In this document: in pieces, positions 34,192 through 46,317 of the stretch | How positions within the stretch are numbered: the stretch's first letter is position 1 | Layout: every line of letters begins with the position of its first letter | Source of the DNA: Nicotiana tabacum | Lineage: Eukaryota; Streptophyta; Magnoliopsida; Solanales; Solanaceae | Assembly (NCBI RefSeq): GCF_000715075.1 | Contig: NC_134082.1 | Location: 208,205,948 to 208,269,947 of the forward strand | Direction of reading: 5' to 3' | DNA length: 64,000 nucleotides | Notes under the pieces: generated by a model | What the model was told of the DNA's origin: nothing | The model's database searches: none | What the model saw: the letters and a program-made list of their open reading frames with translations, nothing else | Position numbers and translations under genes: made by a program

Positions 34192-36277
34192 TTAACAGCC
34201 CATCACTTTCTTGGCTGCAAGTCCAGGTTTTGTTGTCACAGTTCCATCATTTCCAGCCAAAGCACTGTACTTATCCTTCCTAGTAAAATTAGTGCACTCA
34301 TACGATAACGTTGCAGCAATAGTCCTCTGTATATAATTCGCCACATCGTGACTTGATTTTCCAGCTCTACATGTCAAATCATATGGCAATTTATTCAAAA
34401 ATGTAACTTCATATGCAGGACTAGGATTCATGAAAAAATAAAATGGATCCATTCCTTTCCATCCTCTAGCCGTTGTGCCATGGAACATGCTCATTTTATT
34501 AGACATAGCAACAGGAACAAGTTCATCGGTCAATTCTGCGAATAAAGCCGAAAATCTAAGTAAAAATGGTTCCCTACACGTTGTCCCTTCGGGGCATATA
34601 ACCAAATCACCTTCTTCTAACAATTTCTTGATCATATTAGCATCCGTTACGCGATCACGGCTAAGACGAACCGTTTTAATAGGTGAAATGATCTCAGAGA
34701 GCCGAGACAGTGAGTATGTGACCGCAGGGATGGGCCGGCCAAGGGCTGTTGATAGGAAAATTGGGTCGAGAAGAGTCCGATGAGAGCAAATGAATAGGAC
34801 ACCGGTTTGGCCCGTGGATTTTTGGGCCGGAGGAGGTGGGTTGCCTTTGACTTTGACCCGAACACCAAGAGCCCAAAAAGCGTAATAGACTAGTGGCATT
34901 GGTAGGAGTGAACCAGCGGCTATACGCAAGCATGATAAGAGGAAACCAATTGGGATCCAAAGAATTATCATAAGTGCCATTAAAGGACTTGGTTTTTGAA
35001 CAAGTCGGCCGTCGTGGAAAACTATAGGCTTTGGTAATTTGTCTTGGCTCAAAGGCTTCACATCAGGTTCTGGTCGTACTATGTAGCTTTCCTGCAAAGG
35101 AGTAATAGAAGATGGATCATATTATTTCTATCTTAAATGTAAATTTTTTTATATTAATAATACATTTAAAAACGTAATAGCAGGTTATTTTATCACTTGC
35201 ATTTGAGACGATCTTGTTTGTGCTAGTAATAAGTTGCTGCTCTCTTATTTTCATTTTATAGATCGGTGTTTCACAGCACACAATTAAGAAGAACGACTTT
35301 TGGTACATATGAATCGTACTCTTAGAACTTGTGATCTTGAACATGTCATATCGTGTCATTTGTATAGCTATAAAATCATGTTGATCGTCAATAATAAAAT
35401 AGGTACAAGGTTTCCAAATAAAGAAGGATCTAAATGCACTAAATGTATTTTAACGTGTTTTAACAGGTAACTTCCCCTATTTTTTAGGTACAATATTCTT
35501 ATTTTTGTAAATGATTACCTGAAATTATCTTTTAAGTGACTTGATATTGTACATATTCTTCTACACTACGAGAATATAAAAGTTAAACTCATATAAAATT
35601 GTGGCTTTTAATAAAACAGTTGACAAAAGAAATAGAATACAAACCTTGCATAAATTCATGAAGGGAAAATCAGTTTTGCGATCACCAAGTCCAATATCAG
35701 GTGCAGATGTAGAACCAAAGGCCTTTTTAAGAGCCACAGCCTTATTTTCACCAACAAGAATTCCAGGTTTATTCACAAATCCAGTGGCTCTTCCTTTATG
35801 CATAGATATCTCAGTCCCAATAACCAAATCAGCACCTAAATATTCCTTCAAAAATGGTTCAACCATAATCCTAGGATTCGCTGTAAGAACACATCTTTTC
35901 CCACATGACGAGAAAACACGCCATGTCTCAGGGTGCAAGTCAGTAGAATAGAATTTGGGCAAAACAGCACGTGCCACGGACTCGATATCGGACACTTTCA
36001 TCCCAGCAAATGTCACAAAAATTAAGACCCTTATACCTGCGGATTCAGAGATGAAATAATATAGAAGTCCAGCTAATGGAGATGATAATACTAAAAAAAG
36101 AAGCCTAAAAATACCACCAACTTCGAATGCAACAAGTGCAAAATAAGGGAAAGAGCTACGTCCAACTAGTAAAGTTCCATCCATGTCTGCTACTACTGTG
36201 TGATTTTCTCTCCCCTTTGATTCACATTTTTGGATCGTTGGGAATTTACAAGGAGAATTTGAATCTAATTTAGCCAT
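34192..36277 (-). CDS. Glycerol-3-phosphate acyltransferase, GPAT4/6/8-type (510 aa)
   Basis: Two exons, 36277-35645 and 35091-34192, with a GT-AG intron of 553 bp (phase 0), give 510 residues. The N-terminal half is a HAD phosphatase-like domain with DMDGT (Asp31, Asp33) and GDRKTD (Asp199, Asp203), so the residues needed for phosphatase activity are present. The C-terminal half is the acyltransferase: HRTLLD (His315, Asp320), the block [15 protein letters not shown], and [20 protein letters not shown] (about 377-396). Hydrophobic segments at about residues 45-75 and 250-285 fit an ER membrane protein. Plant enzymes of this type use acyl-CoA to acylate the sn-2 position and remove the phosphate, giving 2-monoacylglycerol for cutin. 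Sequence resembles the GPAT4/6/8 group more than GPAT5/7. Length matches the family (about 500). Confidence 0.93.
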
Positions 36278-36367
36278 TGATTTGTGTTGTATTAAGCGCT
36301 AATTAATGGCGCTTATCACTTCTACTTAACTAGGGAATATGTTGAAATCGATTGACTTTCTTGTGCC

Positions 36368-36377
36368 TTAATTATAG
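36368..36377 (-). promoter_or_regulatory. Possible TATA box of the GPAT gene
   Basis: CTATAATTAA on the minus strand about 91-100 bases before the ATG at 36277. Position and sequence suit a plant core promoter; no other support. Confidence 0.35.
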
Positions 36378-37455
36378 AGTTTAGTTACGGTAAAAACAAG
36401 CTGCATTTCATATGTGGACAAACATTTAACGAGATATCCAAAATGGTTTATCTCTTTTCTCTTTGAGATTACCGAGATCAAGGTTAATGACATAATGTTA
36501 TTGTCATGCTAATTTGGGCACTCCAATTAATTAGGAGGAAACGGGCCTTCCGCATTCGTGACTTTTTATAATGTTGAAGTTTATAATGTTGAAATCAGGA
36601 AGGAACACCTTATTTATTTTAAATAAATACCCTTTTAAAAAATTATCTCTTATAGCTATCTTTTAATTTTTATAGGAAAATATCTATTTATGGCCACTTC
36701 CTACCTTTAAGCCATTAAATACGCTGTGTATTATTTTTTTCTCCTCCTCTCGCTTCCCTCTCTCCTCCTTTCTCTTTCCTCTTTCAGTTACACATCTTCA
36801 CCGCCTCCTTCGAAACTACCTAATATTTTGCGCTTTACTCTGATCTGCTTATTGCTGTAAGGAGAAAATAAGTCAATCTCATATTTCTTCCTTCTTTCTT
36901 CTTCCCAGAAAGCTAACCTAAGCACAATTTCAAGAATTTCTCCAAAAACCCATTTGAATGGAATTAAGTTTGATAATAGTTTCAAAAGGAAAGTTTTCGA
37001 GAAGTTTCTGAAGACATGTTTTATCAAATAATGTTGGTTCTGAGACCAACTCTGAGTTGTTTTCAAACTTATCTGCAAATAGCTCTACCTGGAAGCCCCG
37101 GTATCTCCATCTATCTGTTCTCCCTCATCAAGCTCATCGCCGACAATATAAATCATGTGTGATTCTGTGATTGTGCTCTTTGGACGCTCTAGACGAGACG
37201 ACATTAGGATTATTCTTGAACAAAGACGACAGAGTTTGAGGCTGAGCAACTTGAAGAGTCTGTTACCTTTTTTTCATTGTATTTCAATGTATCTCGCGTT
37301 ATTCTATGTATTTCATTATATTCATTGTCTTTTTTTTCCATTATATTTCAATGTATCCCGCTGTATTTTATGTATTTCATTGTATTCACTATCTCGCTAT
37401 ATTCCATGAATGTATTCATATATTTTTTTAATTAATATAATTTTTGTGTTGGTAA
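36378..37455. other. Repeat-like spacer with short tandem phrases
   Basis: No credible gene. 36640-36760 begins with text typical of Solanaceae MITEs (AGCTATCTTTTAATTTTTATAGG, TATGGCCACTTCC). 36740-37080 holds a CT-rich strand whose minus-strand frame (96 aa) is low complexity and probably not coding. 37275-37425 repeats ATTTCAATGTATC(C/T)CGC.GTATT and TATGTATTTCATT several times. Confidence 0.45.
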
Positions 37456-37876
37456 TCCAGGAGGGGGGAGTATAGGAGGAGTATTTAGGGCCAGTAATAA
37501 AAAATGGGTCTTGAGCTTTAGCATGAGCATAAAACACGAGTCAAATATTTACATGGAAATACTAGCATTGCTTCACGGGGTTAAACTAGCTATTGAAAGG
37601 GGTTTGATGCCAGTAGTAATTGAAACGGACTGTCAAGAACTTATTAATCTACTGGCTAATAATAATTGTCTCTATAAAAACTTGGTTGATGATTGCAGGT
37701 CCCTATTGAGGAGCGCGAGTGATCCACCACTAAAGCATGTGTTTAGAGAAGCTAATGGAGTGGCGGACCAATTAGCAAAAAATGCATGCAAAATGGACAT
37801 TTTTGGAAGATTGTTCACTTATCTTTTGCCCCCCTCCCCCCGCTTTTGTTGGAGGAAGTGTACGGTTAGCCACTAA
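37456..37876 (+). pseudogene. Orphan RNase H (RVT_3-like) domain fragment
   Basis: From an AG at about 37461 the frame reads GGGSIGGVFRASNKKWVLSF, then EILALLHGVKLAIERGL, VIETDCQELINLL and HVFREANGVADQLAKNAC. This is the plant RNase H-like domain found at the end of LINE ORF2 and in stand-alone 'putative ribonuclease H' genes. The acidic residues of the E...D...D pattern are visible, but the first strand with DG is changed (GGGSIGG), and nothing before it codes for RT. The end is cut by the MULE-like element starting near 37862, which supplies the last residues and the stop at 37876. Confidence 0.6.
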
Positions 37877-38800
37877 TAACACATGTTTTTACTTTTAAGC
37901 CACTATTTAAAATTCTAAGTCTTTAGCCACTGCTTTAATAAACTTTAACTGCCTGGACGAAAATATCGTTCTACTCATGTCCTTAACTTTTGACTTAATT
38001 TCAGGACTACATGTCCTTAACTTTAGGACTTCAGGACGACATGTCCTTAACCTTTGAACTTGTAACCGTAAGTTCAGGACCTATTGTCCTTAACTTTTGA
38101 GCTTGTTAGTCTAAGTTCAGGACCAAGTGTCCTTAACTTTTGAACTTGTAACGATAAGTTCAGGACCAAGTGTCCTTAACTTTTGAGCTTGTTAGCCTAA
38201 GTTCAGGACCTATTATCCTTAACTTTTGAGCTTGTTAATCTAAGTTCAGGACCTATTGTCCTTAACTTTTGGATTTCTTAGCCTAAGTTCAGGACCTAGG
38301 TATTAAGCTCAATGTGAAAAGACAGAGGGCTCAATAAACTAATCATTTACTAAACATTATCTCCACTTAAATAGGTCATGGATTGATAGCCAAAAAAAAG
38401 AATTAATTGTAACTTTTTAATGTACCAAGGATAATAATGTTCTAATTTGTTCCTATTCGAAAGCCAAACAAGACCTATTCCTCTCTCATAGTCTCTTCTG
38501 TTCCATAGCACCAAGACTCAGAAATTGGGTGTCACGTGATAACTTCCATTTTCAAGGACTATCTCCTGGTTTCGGGTATTCCGACCAGCGAATTATCCAT
38601 TTTCCGGCGAACCCATTATGGAGAAAAAGTCTCACAGACGGCGGCATAGTTCTTCTCCCTAACATGAAAGAGATAGAAGAAAGGGTAACACAGTCTTTTC
38701 ATATTAATTTTAATAGACTAGTGGCTACTATTGCCAAACATTGAAAATGCTGGATAAAAAGTAAATACCAATTTAAAAAGTGGCTACCCCATACAATTTT
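37862..38800. mobile_element. MULE/MITE-like element with internal 43-bp tandem array
   Basis: The left edge GGTTAGCCACTAATAAC and the right edge, in reverse complement GGGGTAGCCACTTTTTAAAT, are imperfect inverted repeats. The phrase AGCCACT recurs inside the left part. The interior is the tandem array listed separately and a non-coding 3' part. Superfamily assignment is a guess from the shape; no target duplication was fixed. Confidence 0.45.
37977..38300 (+). repeat. 43-bp tandem repeat, about seven copies
   Basis: Unit: AGTTCAGGACCTATTGTCCT followed by TAACTTTTGAGCTTGTTAGTCTA. The left units are diverged and shorter, the middle ones nearly identical. Each unit has a short palindrome AGGAC..(A/T)..GTCCT, so the array could form a row of small hairpins. 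It has no open frame. Confidence 0.85.
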
Positions 38801-39366
38801 TACGCTTTTGTTTGTACTGCTTTTGAAAGAGATAGAATAGGTACCTTGTTACCTAGGAGAATCTCCCTTTTGTAATAACTCTTGAAGTTTATTTATTATG
38901 AATAAAAGTCTTTTATTACCCAATAAAAACAATAGTTTTTCAAATTTGTCCCTATTTACATATTTTAATGTGTCAAATTAACAATATGCAAAATCTAATT
39001 AAAGGTAATTTAGTCAAAATACTTATTTATTTTTTAGGAGTTTATATTTTATTAAGAATGTGCCAAAAACGAAATAGTTACTTATTGTGGACTGGAAGAA
39101 GTAATATATTCAACGGGTATGTTACCTCCTCCCGCCCTTTTTATTAGTTACTTTAGACAAAATATTTGTCACCTGATAAAAATAAGAATGTATTATTATT
39201 TCTTTAATTTCACGCTTGGGATCTAGTATACAGTATATGGGTTCATGTGACATGAACCCAACATCTTTTGCCCATATCATGCATATTTAGTAATAAAGTC
39301 ATTAAATATCTATAAATATTAAATTGCGAAGCTAGTTATTATTTTATATTAAGTTAAAGTTGCTAT
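38801..39366. other. AT-rich spacer, nothing recognised
   Basis: No gene or clear repeat, apart from simple AT-rich text. Confidence 0.5.
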
Positions 39367-40381
39367 CAGAGGCAAAATCAGGATTTGAACTTTATGGATT
39401 CAGATTAACAATTATACCACATCTTCATCTAATTTAATGGGTTCAAAGTTATTATTTGTATATGTTTAATGATTTTCTAGGCAAAAATATAGGGTATGAG
39501 CGAAAGCTATGTGTTCAGTTGAACCCAGAGGTGTATCCAGGATTTCACGAGAATGGGTGCACCCAGGGCGAAGCTATGTACGACAAATTGACCATCGTTC
39601 ACCGAAAAATTATACTATGTATAGGGTAAACTATTACTTATTTTTAAAAAAAAATAGACTTTGAACACCCTTGCATAGCCCACTGGAAAAGAATGTTAAA
39701 TATATGAACACCATTATTGAATAATCTGGCTTCATGAACGTTATTTTTTTTCAACCCAACTTCATATATCAAAGAAAAAAGATAAAGAAACAAAAGAAGA
39801 AGTGAGATTGATAAAGAAACTGGAAAAATATGTGACTTTTATTTGTAGAAAAGTTGGTATTTTGCTAATTTGCAGAAGACTTAGAGCGCCAGAGAGTTTT
39901 GTGTGGAGAGGTATTTTTAATTTAGGGATTTTGAAAGTATAACTGAAAGACTAAGAAGCAGTTATGTAGTAATAAAGAGAGGAAAAGAAAAAAAGAACAT
40001 GTGTGCTAAAGAGCATGGGAAACTTTAAACTGCGGGCCCAGGACCATGGGTATGTAGCCAATTTATTAATTAAAAAGTGAAATAATGGATAATTTTAAAA
40101 AGGGTATTGCGGGGATTCGAACCACCTACCCAGTGGATGGAAGGTGCACTTCTCTACCAGTGCATTACAATGTTCACTTGAGTATGGGTTCACCCATACA
40201 AATTCAAGTATTTTGTACTGAAATTTACTGGTGCTATACAAGGTTTAGGGAAAGGAGGATTGGTTCACGTGAACCACCCCCTCCCATTAAATCCGCCCCT
40301 GGTTGAACCCATAATTTCTACACTGGATACAACTTTGGTCGCTATAGGATCCATAAACTTCAAATATTTGATTCGCCTCTG
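39367..40381. mobile_element. Outer hAT-type MITE with another hAT element inside
   Basis: Left end CAGAGGCAAAATCAGG, right end CGCCTCTG. Flanking 8-mers GTTGCTAT (39359-39366) and GTTGCTAA (40382-40389) are a target duplication with one difference. Without the inner element (39526-40301 plus one 8-bp copy) the outer one is about 230 bp. Confidence 0.75.
39526..40301. mobile_element. Inner hAT-type non-autonomous element
   Basis: Starts CAGAGGTGTATCCAGG and ends CCGCCCCTG (reverse complement CAGGGGCGG). Perfect 8-bp duplication GTTGAACC at 39518-39525 and 40302-40309. The 776-bp body has no long frame except a 73-codon one near 40085 that looks random. Confidence 0.85.
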
Positions 40382-40450
40382 GTTGCTAAGCATAATATAA
40401 TTACTCATTTAAGGAAGAGATAAAGTAATTTAGTCAAATAACCTCTATAA
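40382..40450. other. Short spacer before copia 4
   Basis: Unique AT-rich flank between the hAT element and the LTR at 40451. Confidence 0.4.
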
Positions 40451-40759
40451 TGTTATGATAAAAATCAAAATATGGTGGATGTCTACTCTTCCTCCATGAT
40501 CTTTCTCTCAAATGGTTAATGACATATTCAATGACATATTTTCTATGTTCAATGACATATTCCATGACATATTTTCTTCACTTTTCATGCCTATATAAAG
40601 GCTTTGTAATAGATAAGAAAATACACACAATTGAAGAAGAAAATCTCTTCCTTCTCTCTATCTCTATTTCTTGTTCATGTTTTACTAAATTGCTTTTATT
40701 TCTTGTTCATGTTTTACTAAATTGCTTTTATTCCATAACATATAACTAATTTTATCACA
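40451..40759 (+). repeat. 5' LTR of copia element 4
   Basis: TGTTATGATAAAAATC ... TTTTATCACA, 309 bp (identity with the 3' copy extends 3 bases further). TATATAAAG at 40592-40600 is a likely TATA box. Two internal 23-bp phrases (TTTCTTGTTCATGTTTTACT) and ATGACATATT repeats occur. The 76-codon frame at 40519-40749 is incidental. Confidence 0.88.
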
Positions 40760-43579
40760 TTGTATATATATATCTACAAAATTTTTCCTACATCCAGAAA
40801 GATTACAATTAGAAGCCATACATATCATCACATGGTTAAATGTAAAGAGAAATTACATATGGTAAGTAATGAAATGTAAGAAGGTATGATTATCTTATAC
40901 TTGTCATTCCTTTAAAATCTCATATGCACACAACTTCGTACTACACTTGTATTGCATAAGCACATATTAATATTACATCTTTTATATCACATGAATGGAA
41001 TAAAATTTTCGAAGTTCTATATGTGAAAATCATAGTAGCAGTTAATTGTTGATATGATGCATGTCATGGTAACCAAGGATATTTTATATAAATTGTCCTA
41101 TGCATATTTATGTGTTAACTATCTTCAATCTGTCCTGCCGCTTTAAACATTTTCTTTTACTTGGATGAATATTTTTTTTTCCTTTTGGATTTTTACACTT
41201 GCATATAGTACAAAAAAAAGGAATAAAAACTAAAATAAAATTGGTCATACTGATTAAAAGCATAAATCGTCTTGAAGAAAACAAGAAATACTTCACATCT
41301 TTATCTAGGTTGATTAATTACTTCTTTGATATTTGGAAAACAAACCAGCTAGTTGAAAGTATACTTCATAATTTATGGTTGTATCATTTGAAAGCAAACA
41401 ATGATTAGTATGACTACTAGAAGAGGTATTTTTGAGTATCCATGACCTACTTGATGCTTGCTACTGACTTACCATTTTTAAGTATTTTATATGAATGATG
41501 CACAAGCTACAACTGGTAAGTTGTTACCTATAATGTCACTTTTCAGGTAATATAAACGCTGAATTTATGTATTGCTACTATATATGTGTTAGGTGTACTT
41601 TTGATAAATTTATTCACTAATTGCTTGGTTGAATTGAGTGAAGGAAAGTCATGACGTTAAATCAAATCCAATAGGTAGGGTATACCCCGAAAACAACAAT
41701 ATTTTTGAGAGAGACTCAATAAATATTATGACAATGATTTTATGATCCTCTTAAACTCTAATAGAATTTAGAAGAAATATTCTGACTACAAACAATTGTA
41801 TTTCATATAGATGCTACAAATAATTAATAAAGCTTTACGCTGATTTGAGATTTGTACACTTATTTAAGAAAGCAAATTTGATTTGCTAAGTTGCAAATTA
41901 GTTGTGTATAACTTTCTTGGCATGTGATTGAAATTAAGGCTTGAGAATCAATCTCAATATTGTTTAGCCTATTATGCCATTGATTGAGGGTAAGATATCG
42001 GGATCAAGTCCTGATGCTCCATAATGATAAGAGTTGGGTTTGAGTCCCAATTTATTATGGCCAAACATGCCTTTATATTGGTAAGACATTGGGTTTGAGT
42101 CCCAATGTACCATATTAATGATAATGATGACTAAAGAAAAATAATATATTTTTCATGAAAAGGCATAAAAATTATCCACTTGATTTGCTCCATTCTTGAA
42201 GTGAATGTGATAACAATGCATAATAAGTTTCAATGAAGACAAGTAGTTGAACAATGAACGTGGGCGTTCCAAATATCAAAATAATAATAATCATCACTAT
42301 GATTATAAAAGGAGAACAATAAGGGTTCTCAAAATAGTCCTTCAAAATGTGAAGGCAATGCTTACCATCAAATTGGTATGAAAATAATAAAGCACGTCGC
42401 TGATTATGATCCATTCCTTGAAGAGAATGTGACTTGTGATAAGCATTAAGAATGCAAACCCATTCCTAAAGTTGAATATGGCAATATGTGATAAAACTAA
42501 TGAATAAAGATATGCAATTCATGATTATATGAATGCCACACAACTCACCTCTAAGGGAGGTTTGAGTAAAATAAAGAGAATAAATATTATTGTGTGGTTA
42601 CATGAATATGTCATTGGTCGCGTACATATGATATGCCAAATATTATTTTGTCATGCCTTATAAAAGTTATTAAAGGCAAAATTAAAGCAAGAAATGATTT
42701 TGCTTATGATAATTCTGACCATGATAATTTATTATGATATAATTTTCTCCGTGAAGGAGACATTTACCATATGAATGGTATGATAAAATATCTTGTTGTA
42801 CAAAAGTTGTTAAGAACTCCGAAAAAACTAATTTGTTACTATCCTGATGAATAAAATTATTCATGACATTGATATTGTAAAGTCTCAAAAGAAACTTTTT
42901 GAGTTTCAAATATATAAGTCAAAGTGATTGGCATATTGAGACTATAAATGAAAGGAAGATTGAATATCTTCATATTTCTATAATCATACCGGGTAAATAT
43001 GAAACGCTACCCGATCTTCTTTCTATTTGTACTACACAAATATAAGCATGATGCTGGAATCATATGCCACAAGTAAACTAGAGGTTTACTAAAACAAATA
43101 TTAAATTGGCATGACCGGTTGACCATCTCTGTTCAATTATGATGCGAAAAATTAATTAAGAATTATATTGACATATATTGAAGAATAGAAGATTCTTTAA
43201 GAATTCTCCTGTGCTGCTTATTCTCATGATATACCATTAAGGTTGGGATTGAATCCCTTAATTTCTCGAACGAATAAAAGGTGATAAATATATGGGCCCA
43301 GTCACCTGCCATGTGGACCGTTTACTATAATATGATTTTAATAGATGCATTTATTTTATGGTCACATGTGCATTTGTTATCAACTTGCAGTTTGGTTTTT
43401 GCAAGATTGCTTGCTCAAATTATTAGAGCACAATTCCAGAATATAAATTATGATGATTTATCTTAATAATACTAGTTTAAATCCAAGTTGGTTTAGCAGA
43501 AATTATATGCCTCCAATTATAGCTAAATCATTGGTTATGAGAACAAAACTCCCAAAAATAAAATTTGGTATGAGATTTA
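40760..43579 (+). other. Interior of copia 4 with no readable coding sequence
   Basis: AT-rich, stops in all frames. Phrases such as TTGGGTTTGAGTCCCAAT repeat near 42035-42110. It occupies the place of gag, protease and early integrase, but I could not recognise them. Confidence 0.5.
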
Positions 43580-45809
43580 TTATTTAATATACAGCAGCAC
43601 TTGTACGCATCTAGCCAAGTTATAAAAATTTCTCCCTATCACAATCGGTTCAGGGTTAGGAACCAAATAATTTCTATATTGAAATATGGATGTGCTATAT
43701 GATTTAATTATGCCACCAAAATGCACAAAGATGAGTTCCCAAAGATGGTTGGGAAATGTGTTGGTGATTCCAACATTAGGGAGAGAAAATGGGCAGCTGA
43801 GAAAGTGATACGTGAAATGAATTATTATGAATACATATAGATCCTCGCACAAGAAAATATAATCTTGAAGTTCAAGTGATAATTCATTTACAAATTATTG
43901 CCAGACGCATTTGCTGACCCAAAGCTAAATGTCATATTTCAGCTGCTAATGCTCCAAATAGAATAAAGTCCATGAGGGACAGAGTCTATGGCACGCATGA
44001 AGTGTAACAGACCAATCGGTTCCAAAGATAAAACTCCTTGAAGAAGGAGAGGGGCAAATATTCAAAATGGTCATAATAAGGAGGCAAGTGCCCTAGAAGA
44101 GCACCACGACATAACACTTCATAAGACCTCATGGGAGAGGCTCAGGTACCTGAAAATAATGAAATAAAGAGATCTCAATAAGTTATGTCGTTATTGGGTA
44201 ATAATGGAACTGACATAAAATGATTGTCGACAATATTGTTAATATAATGTGGCGCTCAATATGATTAATATTGACGAGGATCTTGAGATCAAATCTGTCA
44301 TGAAATTTGGACGGATAAAAGATTGGCCAAATAAAAAATACGCAATGAAATTGACTTCACTTGAAAAATGTGAAGTTGGACGGATAATCCAACACCTGAA
44401 AGTATAAAGTCAATTGAGGTATAAATGTGTTATTGTGCGAAAGGTTCAAGTTGATAGACATAAAGACGACTTGTGGCACAAAAAAATTAGTAAATATCCC
44501 CACATTGAATATATGAAGACATGTTCTCTTATAGTGGATATAGTCACTTCAGGTTTTAATCTGGCAATATATGAAAAACTTGATATGCGTATAGTGGATA
44601 TCATTGAAAGATTTAAATTGTCTTGGAACATATTAAGGTTTCCAAGAAATTTATTAAATAAAGCTTCAAAAATCCTTATACGGATTGAAACAATCAGGGC
44701 GCATGTGGTATAATTGCCCGAGAGAGTACTTGTTGAAAGAAGGGTATAAGAATAATTCAATTTATCCTTGTGTCCTTATAAAAGGATATGGATTTGAATT
44801 TGTTATAATCGCCATGTATGTTGATGATTCAAATATCATTAGAACTCCCGGAGAGCTTCCTAAAGCAGTAGACTGTTTAAAGAAAGAATTTGGAATGAAA
44901 GATCTTGGAAAGACAAAATTTTGTCTTGGTCTACAAATTGAATATATGAAAGATAGAATTTTTGTCCTTCAATCAGCATACACTAAAAAGATTTTAAAGA
45001 GCTTCTATGTGGATAAAGCACATCCATTAAGTACCCCGATGGTTGTGAGATTACTCGATATAAATAAAGATCCACTCCGACCTCATGAAAATAATGAAGC
45101 GCTTCTTGGTCCTAAAGTACCATATCTTAATGCAATTGGTGCGCTAATATATCTTGCTAACACTACAAGGCATGACATAACTTTTTCAGTTAATGTCTTA
45201 GCAAGATATAGCTCCGCTCAAGGAGAAATTGGAATAAAATCAAGCACACATTGCGTTATCTAAGGAGGATTACCGATGTGAGCTTATTTTATGGCAATGA
45301 TTGCAATACCGATCTTGTTGGTTATGTCAATGTGGAGTATTTATCTGACAAACATAAGACTTGATCTCAAACATGTTATGTGTTTACATGTGTGGCACTG
45401 TCATATCTTGGCGATCGACTAAGCAATCAATCGTGGGTACTTCTTCTAATCATGCTGAGATAATTGCTATTCATGAAGCAAGTCGAGAATGTGTATGGTT
45501 GAGGTCTACTATACATCTTATTCGAGACAAATGTGGTTTGAAGTGTGATAAACTACCCACAGTTTTGTATGAAGAAAATACAACATGCATAGCCCAATTA
45601 AAGGGAGGATTCATAAAGGAGTTAGGACAAAGCACATTTCACCTAAATTATTGTTCACACATAATCTTCAAAAGAATAGTGATATTAATGTGCAACGGAT
45701 CCGTTCAAGTGATAATATGGCTGATTTGTTCACCAAATATCTACCGGCGTCAACCTTCAAGAAACTAGTGTACAAGATTGGGATACGAAGGCTCAACGAT
45801 GTGAACTGA
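43580..45809 (+). pseudogene. Integrase/RT/RNase H remnants of copia element 4
   Basis: Weak integrase-to-RT linker text appears first (AANAPNRIK near 43940-43970). RT is clearer from about 44685: QSGRMWYN, then AMYVDDSNIIRTPGEL (catalytic VDD), EFGMKDLGKTKFCLGLQIEY and YLNAIGALIYLANTTRHD. RNase H follows at about 45361-45600 (SWRSTKQSIVGTSSNHAEI) and the tail DNMADLFTKYLPASTFKK ends at 45809. Several stops and shifts separate the pieces. Not functional. Confidence 0.85.
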
Positions 45810-46008
45810 TGATCTCATCAGGGGAGTTAATACGCGTTGTACTCTTTTTTCCTTACAAGGTTTTGTCCCATTGGGTTTTCCTTGCAAGGTTTTTAACGAG
45901 GCAACCAAAAGGCGTATTTCTAAATATGTGTACTCTTTTTCCTTCATTAGGATTTTTTCCTAATAAGGTTTTAACGAGGCACATTATTTATGGACATCCA
46001 AGGGGGAG

Positions 46009-46317
46009 TGTTATGATAAAAATCAAAATATGGTGGATGTCTACTCTTCCTCCATGATCTTTCTCTCAAATGGTTAATGACATATTCAATGACATATTTT
46101 CTATGTTCAATGACATATTCCATGACATATTTTCTTCACTTTTCATGCCTATATAAAGGCTTTGTAATAGATAAGAAAATACACACAATTGAAGAAGAAA
46201 ATCTCTTCCTTCTCTCTATCTCTATTTCTTGTTCATGTTTTACTAAATTGCTTTTATTTCTTGTTCATGTTTTACTAAATTGCTTTTATTCCATAACATA
46301 TAACTAATTTTATCACA
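46009..46317 (+). repeat. 3' LTR of copia element 4
   Basis: Base-for-base identical to 40451-40759 when the lines are compared by eye, including the TATATAAAG box and the duplicated TTTCTTGTTCATGTTTTACT phrase. Confidence 0.9.

Larger units (their letters stand above)
40451..46317 (+). mobile_element. Ty1/copia element 4: decayed interior, identical LTRs
   Basis: Direct repeats at 40451-40759 and 46009-46317 bracket 5.2 kb. The 3' repeat follows a polypurine tract CCAAGGGGGAG, so these are LTRs. The interior keeps scattered remains of integrase and RT/RNase H from about 43580 on; the part 40760-43580 has no readable gag. Flanks (TATAA before, TTGGT after) are not a duplication. No standard primer-binding site follows the 5' LTR; instead there is TTGTATATATATATC. 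Confidence 0.85.

Noticed and set aside
36788..37078. 96-codon minus-strand frame near the GPAT promoter
   Set aside because: It is low complexity, in repeat-like DNA, with no recognised domain.
37977..38300. Possible CRISPR-like array
   Set aside because: The units are contiguous tandem repeats without unique spacers, in a plant nuclear genome.
43580..44760. Minus-strand frames opposite copia 4
   Set aside because: They are antisense shadows of decayed pol; the RT and RNase H motifs are on the plus strand.
40519..46307. Two identical 76-residue frames (40519-40749 and 46077-46307)
   Set aside because: They lie wholly inside the two identical LTRs of copia 4 and owe their identity to that; the low-complexity content is not protein-like.
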